Source of the DNA: Bacillota bacterium
GTDB lineage: Bacteria > Bacillota > Clostridia > Christensenellales > CAG-314
DNA: 64,000 bases
Direction of reading: 5' to 3'
NCBI GenBank assembly: GCA_023458375.1
Contig: JAEWZT010000002.1
Coordinates: forward strand, 62,001 to 126,000
The notes beneath the pieces were generated by a model. It worked only from the letters and a program-made list of their open reading frames with translations. It did no database searches and was not told the DNA's origin. The translations under genes and the position numbers were made by a program. This document shows, piece after piece, positions 55,691 through 62,980 of the stretch (position 1 is the stretch's first letter; every line of letters starts with the position of its first letter).

Positions 55691-55805
55691 TTTGTTAAAC
55701 CAAATAAGCCGCAATAAGACTTGCGGCATAGCAAAGACTATGTATTATTTTTTTATTGTTTATGCCGTTAAAAATAGCGTTTCTCGTTTTTAGAATATTT
55801 TTTAG
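55691..55805 (-). promoter_or_regulatory. Orphan relic of the ABC-F attenuator
   Basis: On the minus strand this about 110-base piece matches the ABC-F leader at 61130-61245: a region equivalent to the leader peptide, then ACGGCATAAA, then hairpin CATAG/CTATG directly followed by CCGCAA/TTGCGG and GCTTATTTGG. The leader ATG is changed (ACGAGAAAC in place of ATGAAAAAC) and the T run is interrupted, so it looks decayed. No gene follows it on the minus strand. It may instead now serve as terminator of the methyltransferase ending at 55934. The surrounding 55407-55933 holds no gene. Confidence 0.55.
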
Positions 55806-55933
55806 CGTAGCCTGTTTACTAGTTTTGTCATTTTTCCAACGGTTTTAGCCGAACAAAACCGTTGCACTCGTAAAAATTACTCCTTATATATTCATTTGCT
55901 TTGCTTTCTTTAAAATTGATATTTGATTTTCCT

Positions 55934-56656
55934 TTAAGGCTTTCTTACAAAAATGCTTGCCGAATAGGGATTGGCGCTGTTGGTTTCCATTTTTATAAAC
56001 TTTTCAACTATAAAACCAGCGTTTTGCAGCTCTTTTATGTATCCCTCTTTGCTTTTTGCCCTTGCGGGCACCAACGGGATTAAAACTTCCTTGCCGCTTT
56101 TGTCCTCGCGGCGCAAACTCGGCGTTTTGTAGTCGCTGCCGCAGATTTCTTCCCAATGCTTGTAGGAACGGACTGCGCCGTCAAAAGCGTCTTCGCCGTG
56201 GCACTGCCTGAAAAATAGCATGGGCGCGCCGCTTTTTAAACAGCCGAATGCATTTTTCAAATAAGCGGCACGTTCGCCGTCGGCAACAAGCATATGCAAT
56301 CCCATGCAGTCAAGCGCGGCGTCATAACAATCGGGGGCGCTTTCTTTTACCATGTCAAGCAGGCACACTTTTGCGTCGGGAAACTGGTAAAGCCTTTCTT
56401 TGGCTTTTTTAACAGCGGAAGGCGCGATGTCAACGCCGTGATACAAACAGCCCAGCTTTGACAAAATCATGCCGCAAGCGCCCTCCCCGCAGGCAAAATC
56501 AATTATTTTTTTGCCCCCAAGGTTGTTTTCTTCTACCCATTTTTCAAGCGTCGCGCAAAGTATTTCGTCGTCGGATGAGTGCCCCCAATACTCAACGCCT
56601 GCCGCGTAAACCTTTTGATACCTATCCTCATACGCCAAATAATAAGGCTTTTTCAC
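55934..56656 (-). CDS. Class I SAM-dependent methyltransferase
   Basis: A 240-residue Rossmann-fold methyltransferase. Motif I is KIIDFACGEGACGMILSKLG (about 50-69) and the acidic ribose-binding residue follows in YHGVDIAPSAV; post-motifs are DCYDAALDCMGLHML and LKSGAPMLFFRQ. The target (small molecule, tRNA or protein) cannot be told. The start codon is GTG at 56656, supported by AAGGAG 6 bases upstream; the conserved KKPYYLAYEDRYQKVYAAG region begins at once. It is the only apparently intact gene in the decaying island. Confidence 0.82.
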   Translation of the reverse strand: MKKPYYLAYEDRYQKVYAAGVEYWGHSSDDEILCATLEKWVEENNLGGKKIIDFACGEGACGMILSKLGCLYHGVDIAPSAVKKAKERLYQFPDAKVCLLDMVKESAPDCYDAALDCMGLHMLVADGERAAYLKNAFGCLKSGAPMLFFRQCHGEDAFDGAVRSYKHWEEICGSDYKTPSLRREDKSGKEVLIPLVPARAKSKEGYIKELQNAGFIVEKFIKMETNSANPYSASIFVRKP

Positions 56657-56783
56657 TCCCCTCTCCTTTTGCTTTCGCCTTGCCTTGCCGCAATTTATTA
56701 AAAATAAGTATAACAGAAAAGACCACTCAACTCAATAATTAAAGCCAAGTGATACAAGAAAAACCTAATAAGCCCCTCAACAT

Positions 56784-56891
56784 CTAAAATGGCAGTATTC
56801 TTTCATTGGGGCAATTAAGCATTCTATTGATGTTTTCAACTGCTTCCGTTACCTCTAAATATTCGTCATTGCTTTCTTTGCCATACAACTT
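56784..56891 (-). pseudogene. C-terminal scrap of a lost gene
   Basis: A minus-strand frame of 35 residues ends LNCPNERILPF and begins just after a stop near 56892; it contains LYGKESNDEYLEVTEAVENI. An adjacent frame further upstream (about 56899-56960) includes DKSRQLWRQGRNEVLY, which resembles the end of an SNF2-type helicase motif VI, so the two may be pieces of one phage-type helicase broken by a frameshift. Family call is weak. Confidence 0.35.
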
Positions 56892-56934
56892 TCACAATTT
56901 AGTAAAGAACTTCGTTACGTCCTTGTCTCCATAA

Positions 56935-57204
56935 TTGACGAGACTTGTCTGTTTGATAACGCAATTTCACACAAGATATAACAATAAAATAGCCTGCTAC
57001 ACAAAAGTATTTATTGTTACAAATTGGAAGCCAACGGAGCAGTATAAAAAAATACAAGAGGAATACCCAAAAACTTGGCAAGCCTTTAAGCGCAGGATAC
57101 ATAAAGTTTTTGATTTTGATAAAAGCAAAACGCAAGAGGTAGATTTGTTTGAGGTATTTAACAACTTAACGCTTATAGAGGACAACGGCGAATTACCATT
57201 TTAA
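56935..57204 (+). pseudogene. Small mobile-element-like protein, probably 5'-truncated
   Basis: The plus-strand frame has a convincing end (WKPTEQYKKIQEEYPKTWQ, then DLFEVFNNLTLIEDNGELPF) but its N-terminal part is unlike protein and overlaps the opposite-strand scrap, so the true start is missing. It is followed 17 bases later by the next fragment, suggesting an old two-gene unit. No family recognised. Confidence 0.4.
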
Positions 57205-57221
57205 AAGGAGTAAACTTTATT

Positions 57222-57574
57222 ATGACAGTAAAAGATAGAAAACAAGCCGTATTAAATGAAATAATAGCATCGTATAACAATTACTACGGCAATACTAAAA
57301 GCGGTATAGAACAGCAATTAAAGGCTCTAAAACAAGCGGAAATATTAACAACGGCAGAATATGACAATTTGCTTTCGGCTCTTGCGGAATATAAGCAATA
57401 TATACTTGGCATTTTGTCAAACTCGTTGCGTGTCCGTGTAAGTTTTAACAATAACCCCATAGCGCAAAAGCAAAGGCAAAACGGTGGAAATTATCCTTTG
57501 CAGACTTGGATAAGCTATTTGAACCCTTGCAAAAACTTGAAATACTAGACGAAAACGGCAATAATAACGCATAG
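57222..57574 (+). pseudogene. Small helical protein with a late frameshift
   Basis: ATG at 57222 with AAGGAG upstream opens a 108-codon frame of unknown family (VKDRKQAVLNEIIASYNNYY; ALKQAEILTTAEYDNLLSAL). The predicted end of that frame is unlike protein, whereas one frame over, from about 57480, it reads RWKLSFADLDKLFEPLQKLE and stops at 57572-57574, so a frameshift in the AAAAC stretch near 57478 probably cut the true tail. The composition and position beside tRNA-Ser suggest a mobile-element remnant. Confidence 0.45.
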
Positions 57575-57636
57575 TAGCAAGTTTAAGAGGGTATGAAAAT
57601 TACTTTTTTGTTCCCAAAATGCACCCACAAAAAATA

Positions 57637-57691
57637 AAACCACAATATATTGTAGTCTTTTGAGCCTTTGACATACTTTATATTGTGGTTT
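57637..57691 (-). terminator. Terminator of tRNA-Ser
   Basis: AAACCACAATATA (57637-57649) pairs with TATATTGTGGTTT (57679-57691), a 13-bp stem with a long loop; the minus strand then reads TATTTTTTG. Confidence 0.75.
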
Positions 57692-57698
57692 TTAAATC

Positions 57699-57790
57699 TG
57701 GCGGAGAAAGAGAGATTTGAACTCTCGCTAGGTTTCTCACCTACTACTCCCTTAGCAGGGGAGCCCCTTCGGCCACTTGGGTATTTCTCC
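57699..57790 (-). tRNA. tRNA-Ser (anticodon GCT)
   Basis: A 92-base class II tRNA with a long variable arm and encoded CCA. Acceptor GGAGAAA pairs with TTTCTCC, and anticodon stem CTCCC/GGGAG encloses CTGCTAA, giving anticodon GCT (reads AGC/AGT). It lies head to head with the tRNA-Arg gene. Confidence 0.95.
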
Positions 57791-57825
57791 GCGTTATGCA
57801 AATCTTTTTGTGAAGCCGCTTATGT

Positions 57826-57854
57826 AATATAGCACAAATGTTTTTTTTAGTAAA
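57826..57854 (-). promoter_or_regulatory. Promoter of tRNA-Ser
   Basis: Minus-strand TTTACT (plus 57849-57854), 17-base spacer, TATATT (plus 57826-57831), about 35 bases before the tRNA start. Confidence 0.6.
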
Positions 57855-57885
57855 GTATTTGATTTAGATTTACGCCGTAATCTTA

Positions 57886-57914
57886 TTGACAAAAAAAATC
57901 TGCTGATATATACT
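57886..57914 (+). promoter_or_regulatory. Promoter of tRNA-Arg
   Basis: TTGACA (57886-57891), 17-base spacer, TATACT (57909-57914), 25 bases before the tRNA start. Confidence 0.85.
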
Positions 57915-57939
57915 ATTTGGGCTGTAAAAGCAGCAAAAC

Positions 57940-58016
57940 GGACCGTTAGCTCAGCTGGATAGAGCGTTTGGCTACGGACCAAAAGGTCAGAGGTTCGAAT
58001 CCCCTACGGTTCGCCA
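57940..58016 (+). tRNA. tRNA-Arg (anticodon ACG)
   Basis: A 77-base cloverleaf with encoded CCA. Acceptor GGACCGT pairs with ACGGTTC (one G-T pair); anticodon stem TTTGG/CCAAA encloses CTACGGA, giving anticodon ACG (read after A-to-I editing for CGU, CGC, CGA). Confidence 0.95.
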
Positions 58017-58018
58017 GA

Positions 58019-58049
58019 GGGCTAAAAATTAAGGTTTTTAGCCCTTTTT
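58019..58049 (+). terminator. Terminator of tRNA-Arg
   Basis: GGGCTAAAAA (58019-58028) pairs with TTTTTAGCCC (58035-58044), followed by TTTTTC. Confidence 0.9.
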
Positions 58050-58217
58050 CTTTGATTTTGGACGGTTTTTTGCCTATTAAAACAAAACTTTTTTGCATCT
58101 GCGTTTATTTTTAAGGGTACTAAATCTTATTTATTTTTTAACTTCGCTTTGCTCAAACTCACTGCTTACATTTCGCTGGGAAGCGGCTGTTGTTGTTCCT
58201 AACCTCTTGACTGCTGG

Positions 58218-58277
58218 GTATTGGCGGATTACTTCGGCGTAACGATAGATTATCTTGTCGGAAAAGAAAAAGATTAA
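58218..58277 (+). pseudogene. C-terminal remnant of an XRE regulator
   Basis: The plus strand reads VLADYFGVTIDYLVGKEKD then a stop at 58275-58277, the tail typical of small XRE repressors. The helix-turn-helix part is missing or out of frame upstream. The rest of 58050-58461 shows nothing recognisable. Confidence 0.6.
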
Positions 58278-58461
58278 TTATATTATTTAGCCTTATTTTA
58301 TCGGCTAAGTCTGATTTTATAAAAACGCCTCGCTAATTTTTGCTGTCTTTTGCCCGTCAACAGCGCGCGCTCTATAATTTATGTAATTTTTATGCAAGTG
58401 TGATAAACTAAATAAAATTGGTTAAATCTACTGTAAGTGGACATTTTCTACGTCTTTTGGG

Positions 58462-58490
58462 TTGAAATCGCGCTCCCCTTAAAATAGAAT
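58462..58490 (+). promoter_or_regulatory. Promoter of the XRE-membrane gene
   Basis: TTGAAA (58462-58467), 17-base spacer, TAGAAT (58485-58490). Confidence 0.65.
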
Positions 58491-58523
58491 TATGGCATAA
58501 GCTGATTTGCGGAGGATACAAAA

Positions 58524-59501
58524 ATGGAAAAACAAACAATGGGCAAGTTTATAGCGGCGCTGCGAAAGGCAAAGGGAATGACGCAGTGGGAGTTGGCGGA
58601 AAAGCTCGGCGTCACCAACAAAAGTGTAAGCAAGTGGGAATGCGACGAGGGCTACCCCGATTTGTCGCTTATCCCCGTAATCGTCGAGATATTTGAAGTA
58701 ACAAGCGACGAAATATTAAAAGGCTGCCGTATCAAAGAGGGGGCGAGCATAACGTCCGACTCGGCGAAAGGAGAAAAACAAGTCAAAAGACTCATTCAAA
58801 AAACGCTTACGAGCTTCAAAAATTTTTCAATTTTGGCAGGTTAGCTGGGTTTTGTGGGCGCGGTTTTTCTTGCGATTCCCGTAATTCTGCTTTCAAGCGC
58901 AGGCGTTATAGACACAAAGCTTTACTATTTGTGCATCGTTTTTTATGCGGTATTTATAATAGCCTGCATTGTGATTGAAACTATTTTTATGAACACTTCA
59001 AAATCGGCGCTTTACGACCCCGACATAGCGGAAGAATACGATGCGCCGTTGCTTATCGCGGCAAAATATATAGACGATTTATCTTTTAATATTATAATAA
59101 TCGCCGTATTGATTTTAGTCGGCGGGCTGCCCGTGCTCTTTACAAGCATACCGCCCTATATTTTGCTTATTGCCGCGGTTCCCGTTTACGTCATAGCGCT
59201 CATAGTAAAAACTCTGTCGGAAACCAACAAATATTACGACATTAAAGGAAACGGTCAGGTTAAAAAGACATTGACTAAAACTGCCGTCATATTTTCAGCG
59301 ATAACGGGCGGGTTTTTCCTACTTCTTATAGCGCTTTACGTAATAACTGTGCTTTTAAAAGGACCGGGCAACTATATAATAGCATTTTCAGGATATTTAA
59401 ACGTCATAAGCTTTTTGGCCACTAACGGCATGGGCATTTTTTACGTTATAAAAAGAAAAAAGATTTTAAAGCCTTACGGCAAATTAAAAAGGATAGATTA
59501 A
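58524..59501 (+). pseudogene. XRE-membrane protein interrupted by an amber codon
   Basis: One continuous frame of 325 codons is cut by TAG at 58842-58844. Before it lie an XRE helix-turn-helix (MTQWELAEKLGVTNKSVSKW, about 18-37), the ISKWECDEGYPDLS-like Firmicutes pattern, and a linker; directly after it, without a new start, LGFVGAVFLAIPVILLSSAG begins the first of five or six hydrophobic segments. Proteins with an XRE domain and a membrane C-terminus are common in Clostridia and probably sense envelope conditions. As read, only the DNA-binding half would be made. GGAGG precedes the ATG. Other genes here use TAG as an ordinary stop, so reassignment is unlikely. Confidence 0.78.
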
Positions 59502-59521
59502 GGCAAAAGTTATAAAATAAA

Positions 59522-59560
59522 CGCTAACCCTTAAAAGAATAATTATTTTAAGGGTTAGCG
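59522..59560. terminator. Long-stem terminator between convergent genes
   Basis: CGCTAACCCTTAAAA (59522-59536) pairs perfectly with TTTTAAGGGTTAGCG (59546-59560), a 15-bp stem with a 9-base loop. T-rich on the minus side (TTTATTTTAT), so it most likely ends the ABC-F transcript. Confidence 0.75.
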
Positions 59561-59587
59561 CAAAACAAAGGCAAATTAATTTACTTG

Positions 59588-61054
59588 TTATTTTATTTCT
59601 ACTTCCTTTGTGGCGACTTCGTCAATAAAAGCCGCGTCGTGCTCAACCAAAAGCAGGGAAATGCCGCTATTTAAAATAACCTCTTTTATTTGTTCGCGCG
59701 AAATGACGTCAATGTAGTTTAGGGGTTCGTCCCAAATAAAAAGATGCGCTTGTTCGCAAAGGCTTTTGGCAAGCAAAAGCTTTTTCTTTTGCCCTTGGCT
59801 TTGCTCCTCTAAGGATTTTTCAAACTGACTTCGCTCTAAGCCCAGTTTAAACAAAAAAGTCAAAAGACGCGTTTTGTCAACGCCGCCGCGGGCGCAAAAA
59901 TCGTCAAAGCTTCCCTTTAAAAAGGAGGTATCCTGCGGCAGATAAGATATTTTTAGCTGCCTGTTGCGTTCAATTGTTCCCTTATAGGGAAGCTCCCCCA
60001 AAACAGCCTTTAAAACGCTGCTTTTTCCGCTTCCGTTTCTGCCCCAAAGCGACACCCTTTCTCCCCTGTCAATTTCAAAAGACAGCGGCTCATTAATTTG
60101 CCTGTTTCCGTAAAAAATCACAAGGTCTTTTACCGTCAATAGTCTTTCTTTAAAAAACCTTTGGCTTTTTGCCGCGCCTAATGAATCGGCTCTGTCAATA
60201 TTTTTGAGCAGCGTTGACTTTTCTTCTACCGCGGCGTCAATACGGTTACGCATATTGATTGCCTGTTTCATCACGCGCGCCGCCTTTGCGCCTAAATACC
60301 CCCTGTCGCAGTGACCGCCCCATTTTTCTTCTTCCGCCTTGTCCGCCATAACGGTTCTGCGCTTGCCGGCTTCCGTAAGGCGCTTAATGTCGCAAAGCAG
60401 TTTTTGGTTTTCCGCCTCCTCAAAATCGTCTTGGCGTTTTTTGTTTTGCAGATAGGAAGACAAATTGCCGTTTTGGACTTCAATCGCCGCCCTGTTTATG
60501 CTTATTACGCGGTCAATGCAGCCGTCCAAAAAGCGTCTGTCGTGCGACACTACGATATAAGCGGATTTTTTGTTCAAGTAACGCGAAAGCAGGGCGCGCC
60601 CGCATTTGTCAAGGTGGTTTGTGGGTTCGTCAATCAAAAGAAAGGCGTTGTCTTTGCAAAACATTGCGGCAAGTAAAATTTTAGTGCGCTCCCCCTCGGA
60701 ATAAGTGTTGAAAGGACGGTAAAAGTCAACTTCAAAAACCTCCAAAAGATTGAGCTCGCGCCGCACCTTCCATTCTTCAAAACAGGGGCAAACTTGCTGC
60801 AAAACGCAATATAACGGCGCGCTTATATCGGCAACGGGGTAGGGAAAATACTCAAACTCCACGTCGGCGCGTATCGTGCCGCTATATTCAAGCTCTCCCG
60901 TCAAAAGCTTTAAAAGGGTGGTTTTTCCCTTGCCGTTTCTTCCGACGAGCCCCGATTTCCACGCCGTGCTTATTTCAAGGTTTACCTTTTCAAAAATATA
61001 TTCCGCCGCGCCTTCGTAGCGGAAGGTTAAATTTTTAATATCTATAATTGACAT
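59588..61054 (-). CDS. ABC-F ribosomal protection protein (Lsa-like)
   Basis: A 488-residue soluble protein with two ATPase domains and no membrane part. NBD1 has LVGRNGKGKTTLL, SEGERTKILLA and FLLIDEPTNHLD; NBD2 has LWGRNGSGKSSVL, EEQSQGQKKKLLL and FIWDEPLNYIDV. The WDEPLNYIDV form and the linker HCDRGYLGAKAARVMKQA are the pattern of Lsa/VmlR-type antibiotic-resistance ABC-F proteins, which dislodge lincosamides, streptogramin A or pleuromutilins from the ribosome. Actual resistance is an inference. AAGGAG precedes the ATG. A leader with a six-codon peptide and a terminator lies just upstream, typical of antibiotic-inducible control of this class. Confidence 0.88.
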   Translation of the reverse strand: MSIIDIKNLTFRYEGAAEYIFEKVNLEISTAWKSGLVGRNGKGKTTLLKLLTGELEYSGTIRADVEFEYFPYPVADISAPLYCVLQQVCPCFEEWKVRRELNLLEVFEVDFYRPFNTYSEGERTKILLAAMFCKDNAFLLIDEPTNHLDKCGRALLSRYLNKKSAYIVVSHDRRFLDGCIDRVISINRAAIEVQNGNLSSYLQNKKRQDDFEEAENQKLLCDIKRLTEAGKRRTVMADKAEEEKWGGHCDRGYLGAKAARVMKQAINMRNRIDAAVEEKSTLLKNIDRADSLGAAKSQRFFKERLLTVKDLVIFYGNRQINEPLSFEIDRGERVSLWGRNGSGKSSVLKAVLGELPYKGTIERNRQLKISYLPQDTSFLKGSFDDFCARGGVDKTRLLTFLFKLGLERSQFEKSLEEQSQGQKKKLLLAKSLCEQAHLFIWDEPLNYIDVISREQIKEVILNSGISLLLVEHDAAFIDEVATKEVEIK

Positions 61055-61125
61055 AATTCTCCTTTAATACCGTGTAATTTTTTTATGAAACCTTAAAGGA
61101 TTATAAACCGCTTTTAAAAACAACT

Positions 61126-61275
61126 AAAAAAGCCGCGAGAAACACTTGCGGCACAGCAAAAAAACTATGCAAATATCTCTTATTTGGTTTTTTTATGCGG
61201 TTAGAATATAACGTTTTTCATTTTAGACAATACCTTTTTTTATTTATTTTAGCACGGCTTTATCGGCTTTGTCAA
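61126..61275 (-). promoter_or_regulatory. ABC-F leader: promoter, uORF and attenuator
   Basis: Reading the minus strand: TTGACA (61275-61270), 18 bases, TAAAAT (61251-61246); an AAAGG ribosome site; leader peptide at 61221-61201; CCGCATAAA; hairpin GCATAG/CTGTGC; then terminator GCCGC (61152-61148) with GCGGC (61136-61132) followed by TTTTTT (61131-61126). The gene starts 72 bases further. This order (short peptide, alternative hairpins, terminator) is the known plan of ribosome-mediated attenuation, in which an antibiotic-stalled ribosome on the leader prevents termination. The CCGC after the leader stop could pair with GCGG of the terminator, forming an antiterminator. Confidence 0.72.
61201..61221 (-). 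CDS. Leader peptide of the ABC-F gene
   Basis: The uORF encodes MKNVIF and stops with TAA at 61201-61203. AAAGG (plus-strand CCTTT at 61233-61237) lies 11 bases upstream. Short leader peptides of this kind precede many inducible ABC-F and Erm genes and act by where the ribosome stalls rather than through the peptide product. No tracks of direct evidence of translation exist here. Confidence 0.55.
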   Translation of the reverse strand: MKNVIF

Positions 61276-61463
61276 TAGGCTTTTTAGGCGGGTGCGGTTT
61301 TCTTATCGTTTTTTTGAATGCGCGTTTATTTTGATTTAAAATCAATAAAACGAGTTGGTTATATTAAATTATCTCGAAAGAGAGGCTGAGGGTGCTTTTA
61401 TAAGCTCAAAAGGCGTTAGTTTTTCTTTTTGCGGGCAATAATTACTTTGTGGAGGTATAAGCC

Positions 61464-61607
61464 ATGAGATGCAAAGACTGCAACAAAGAAGTTGCGCCTG
61501 AAAAAAGCGCGGTATGCCCCCTGTGCGGCAGAACGGTATGTTTGGACTGCTACGAAAAGTCGGGCTACCGCTGCAACTGCGAGGGCGAATACAAATACTT
61601 TAATTAA
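61464..61607 (+). CDS. Eight-cysteine zinc-ribbon mini-protein
   Basis: A 47-residue protein starting MRCKDCNKEV, with eight cysteines in three groups: C3-x2-C6; C18-x2-C21-x4-C26-x2-C29; and C37-x-C39. The first six fit paired zinc-ribbon or treble-clef knuckles (CPLCGRTVCLDC), so it probably binds one or two zinc ions. GGAGG at 61451-61455 lies 8 bases before the ATG, which is strong support that it is a real gene despite its size. No family is recognised; a nucleic-acid or protein adaptor role is possible. It sits 53 bases before tilS, which has its own promoter. Confidence 0.75.
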   Translation: MRCKDCNKEVAPEKSAVCPLCGRTVCLDCYEKSGYRCNCEGEYKYFN

Positions 61608-61623
61608 ACCTAAAATCCTTTAC

Positions 61624-61652
61624 TTGTCAAAAAACCGCCCCTTTGTTATACT
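61624..61652 (+). promoter_or_regulatory. Promoter of tilS-hpt, leaderless
   Basis: TTGTCA (61624-61629), 17-base spacer, TATACT (61647-61652). The first ATG at 61660 lies at the expected transcript start, and no ribosome site precedes it. Confidence 0.75.
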
Positions 61653-61659
61653 GTAAAAT

Positions 61660-62979
61660 ATGATGGTTGACTTAAAAAAGCGTGAAAACGAAGTGCTTTT
61701 GGCGGTATCCGGGGGAGCCGATTCAATGGTTTTGCTCCACCTTTTCGCCGCAAATTACAAAGGGCGTTTCCGCGTGGCGACAGTCAATCATAACATAAGG
61801 GAAAACGCCCAAAGCGACTGTCTTTTTGTAAAAAACTATTGCGGCAAGGCGGGTGTAGAATGCGCTGTTTTGAACGTGGACGCGCCCCTTTACGCCAAAG
61901 AAAAGAAGCTTTCGCTTGAAACCGCGGCGCGCTTTCTGCGCCACCAAGCGCTAAAAAAAGAGGCTGCGGGCGCTGTAATCGTTACCGCCCATCACCAAAA
62001 CGACCAAGCCGAAACCGTGTTGCTGCACCTTTTGCGCGGAAGCGGCGCAAAGGGTTTGTGCGGCATGGAAAAGGATGAGGACGGTTACTGGCGGCCGCTG
62101 CTTGACGTAAGCAAAGAAGATATCTTGGACTACGCGCGGCGAAACAAGATTGACTTTGTTGAGGACGAAACCAACGCCGACGACGTTTACGCAAGAAACT
62201 TTTTGCGCAACAAGGTTTTTCCTCTGTTAAAACAAATCAACGGCAACGCGGTGGAAAATATTGCGCGCTGTTCCTCTTTAATCTCCCAAGACGAAACCTT
62301 TATGGAAAATGTCGCGGGGGTGGTTATGGCAAAAACTCCCTTAATTTTTGACGGTCAAAAAGTTTTCATACCGCTGGAAATATTTACGCTTAACCCCGCT
62401 CTTACAAGCCGCGTGGTGTTTTCCGCCCTTGCCGAAGTGGGCGCGCAAAAGGATATTGAACAGCGGCATATAGACGATATCTGCTTGCTGGCGGGCAAAA
62501 AGCGCGGCAAAGAAATTCATCTGCCCTTTAATCTTACCGCCTTAAAAGACTACGGCGGCGTAGCAATTTTTTTCAGACAAGATTGCGTGGAAAAAAGCGG
62601 CGTGGAAAATCCCCCTTTATCTTTAAACGAATTAAAATGCGAGGCGAAGTTTTCCGTCGGAGAGCATAAATTGGGACAAAAGACCGTAGTAATTTCCAAA
62701 GAGGGCGAGGGGCTTAGGTTTGATATAGATAAAGTTCCGAAGGACGCGCTTTTGCGCTTTCGCCGCGAGGGGGATTATTTTACTAAGTTCGGCGGCGGCA
62801 CAAAAAGCCTGTCAGGTTATTTAAGCGATAAAAAAATAAAGAAAGAAGAAAGGGACAGCCTTGTTTTGCTGGCGCAGGATAAAGAGGTTTTGGCAATTGT
62901 GGGCGTGGAAATCAGCCAAAAGCTTAAAGTGACGGAAAATTCAAAAGAATATAAAATTTACTGTAAGGAGATAAAATAA
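61660..62979 (+). CDS. tilS: tRNA(Ile)-lysidine synthase TilS
   Basis: A 439-residue enzyme that attaches lysine to C34 of the AUA-decoding isoleucine tRNA, changing both its codon and its charging. The N-terminal N-type ATP pyrophosphatase domain has the PP-loop VSGGADSMVLLHLF (about 15-28), the HHQNDQAETVLLHLLRGSG motif, and NFLRNKVFPLL; the C-terminal region (about 330-435) has the TilS LRFRREGDYFTKFGGG pattern. Two adjacent ATGs (61660, 61663) exist; no ribosome site is present, and the promoter spacing implies leaderless translation. hpt begins one base after its stop, the conserved Firmicutes tilS-hpt pair. Confidence 0.95.
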   Translation: MMVDLKKRENEVLLAVSGGADSMVLLHLFAANYKGRFRVATVNHNIRENAQSDCLFVKNYCGKAGVECAVLNVDAPLYAKEKKLSLETAARFLRHQALKKEAAGAVIVTAHHQNDQAETVLLHLLRGSGAKGLCGMEKDEDGYWRPLLDVSKEDILDYARRNKIDFVEDETNADDVYARNFLRNKVFPLLKQINGNAVENIARCSSLISQDETFMENVAGVVMAKTPLIFDGQKVFIPLEIFTLNPALTSRVVFSALAEVGAQKDIEQRHIDDICLLAGKKRGKEIHLPFNLTALKDYGGVAIFFRQDCVEKSGVENPPLSLNELKCEAKFSVGEHKLGQKTVVISKEGEGLRFDIDKVPKDALLRFRREGDYFTKFGGGTKSLSGYLSDKKIKKEERDSLVLLAQDKEVLAIVGVEISQKLKVTENSKEYKIYCKEIK

Positions 62980-62980
62980 A

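Noticed and set aside
58842..58844. Reassignment of TAG as a sense codon
   Set aside because: TAG is used as an ordinary stop by tcdA and by the ABC exporter gene ending at 17376, so an isolated mutation is more likely.
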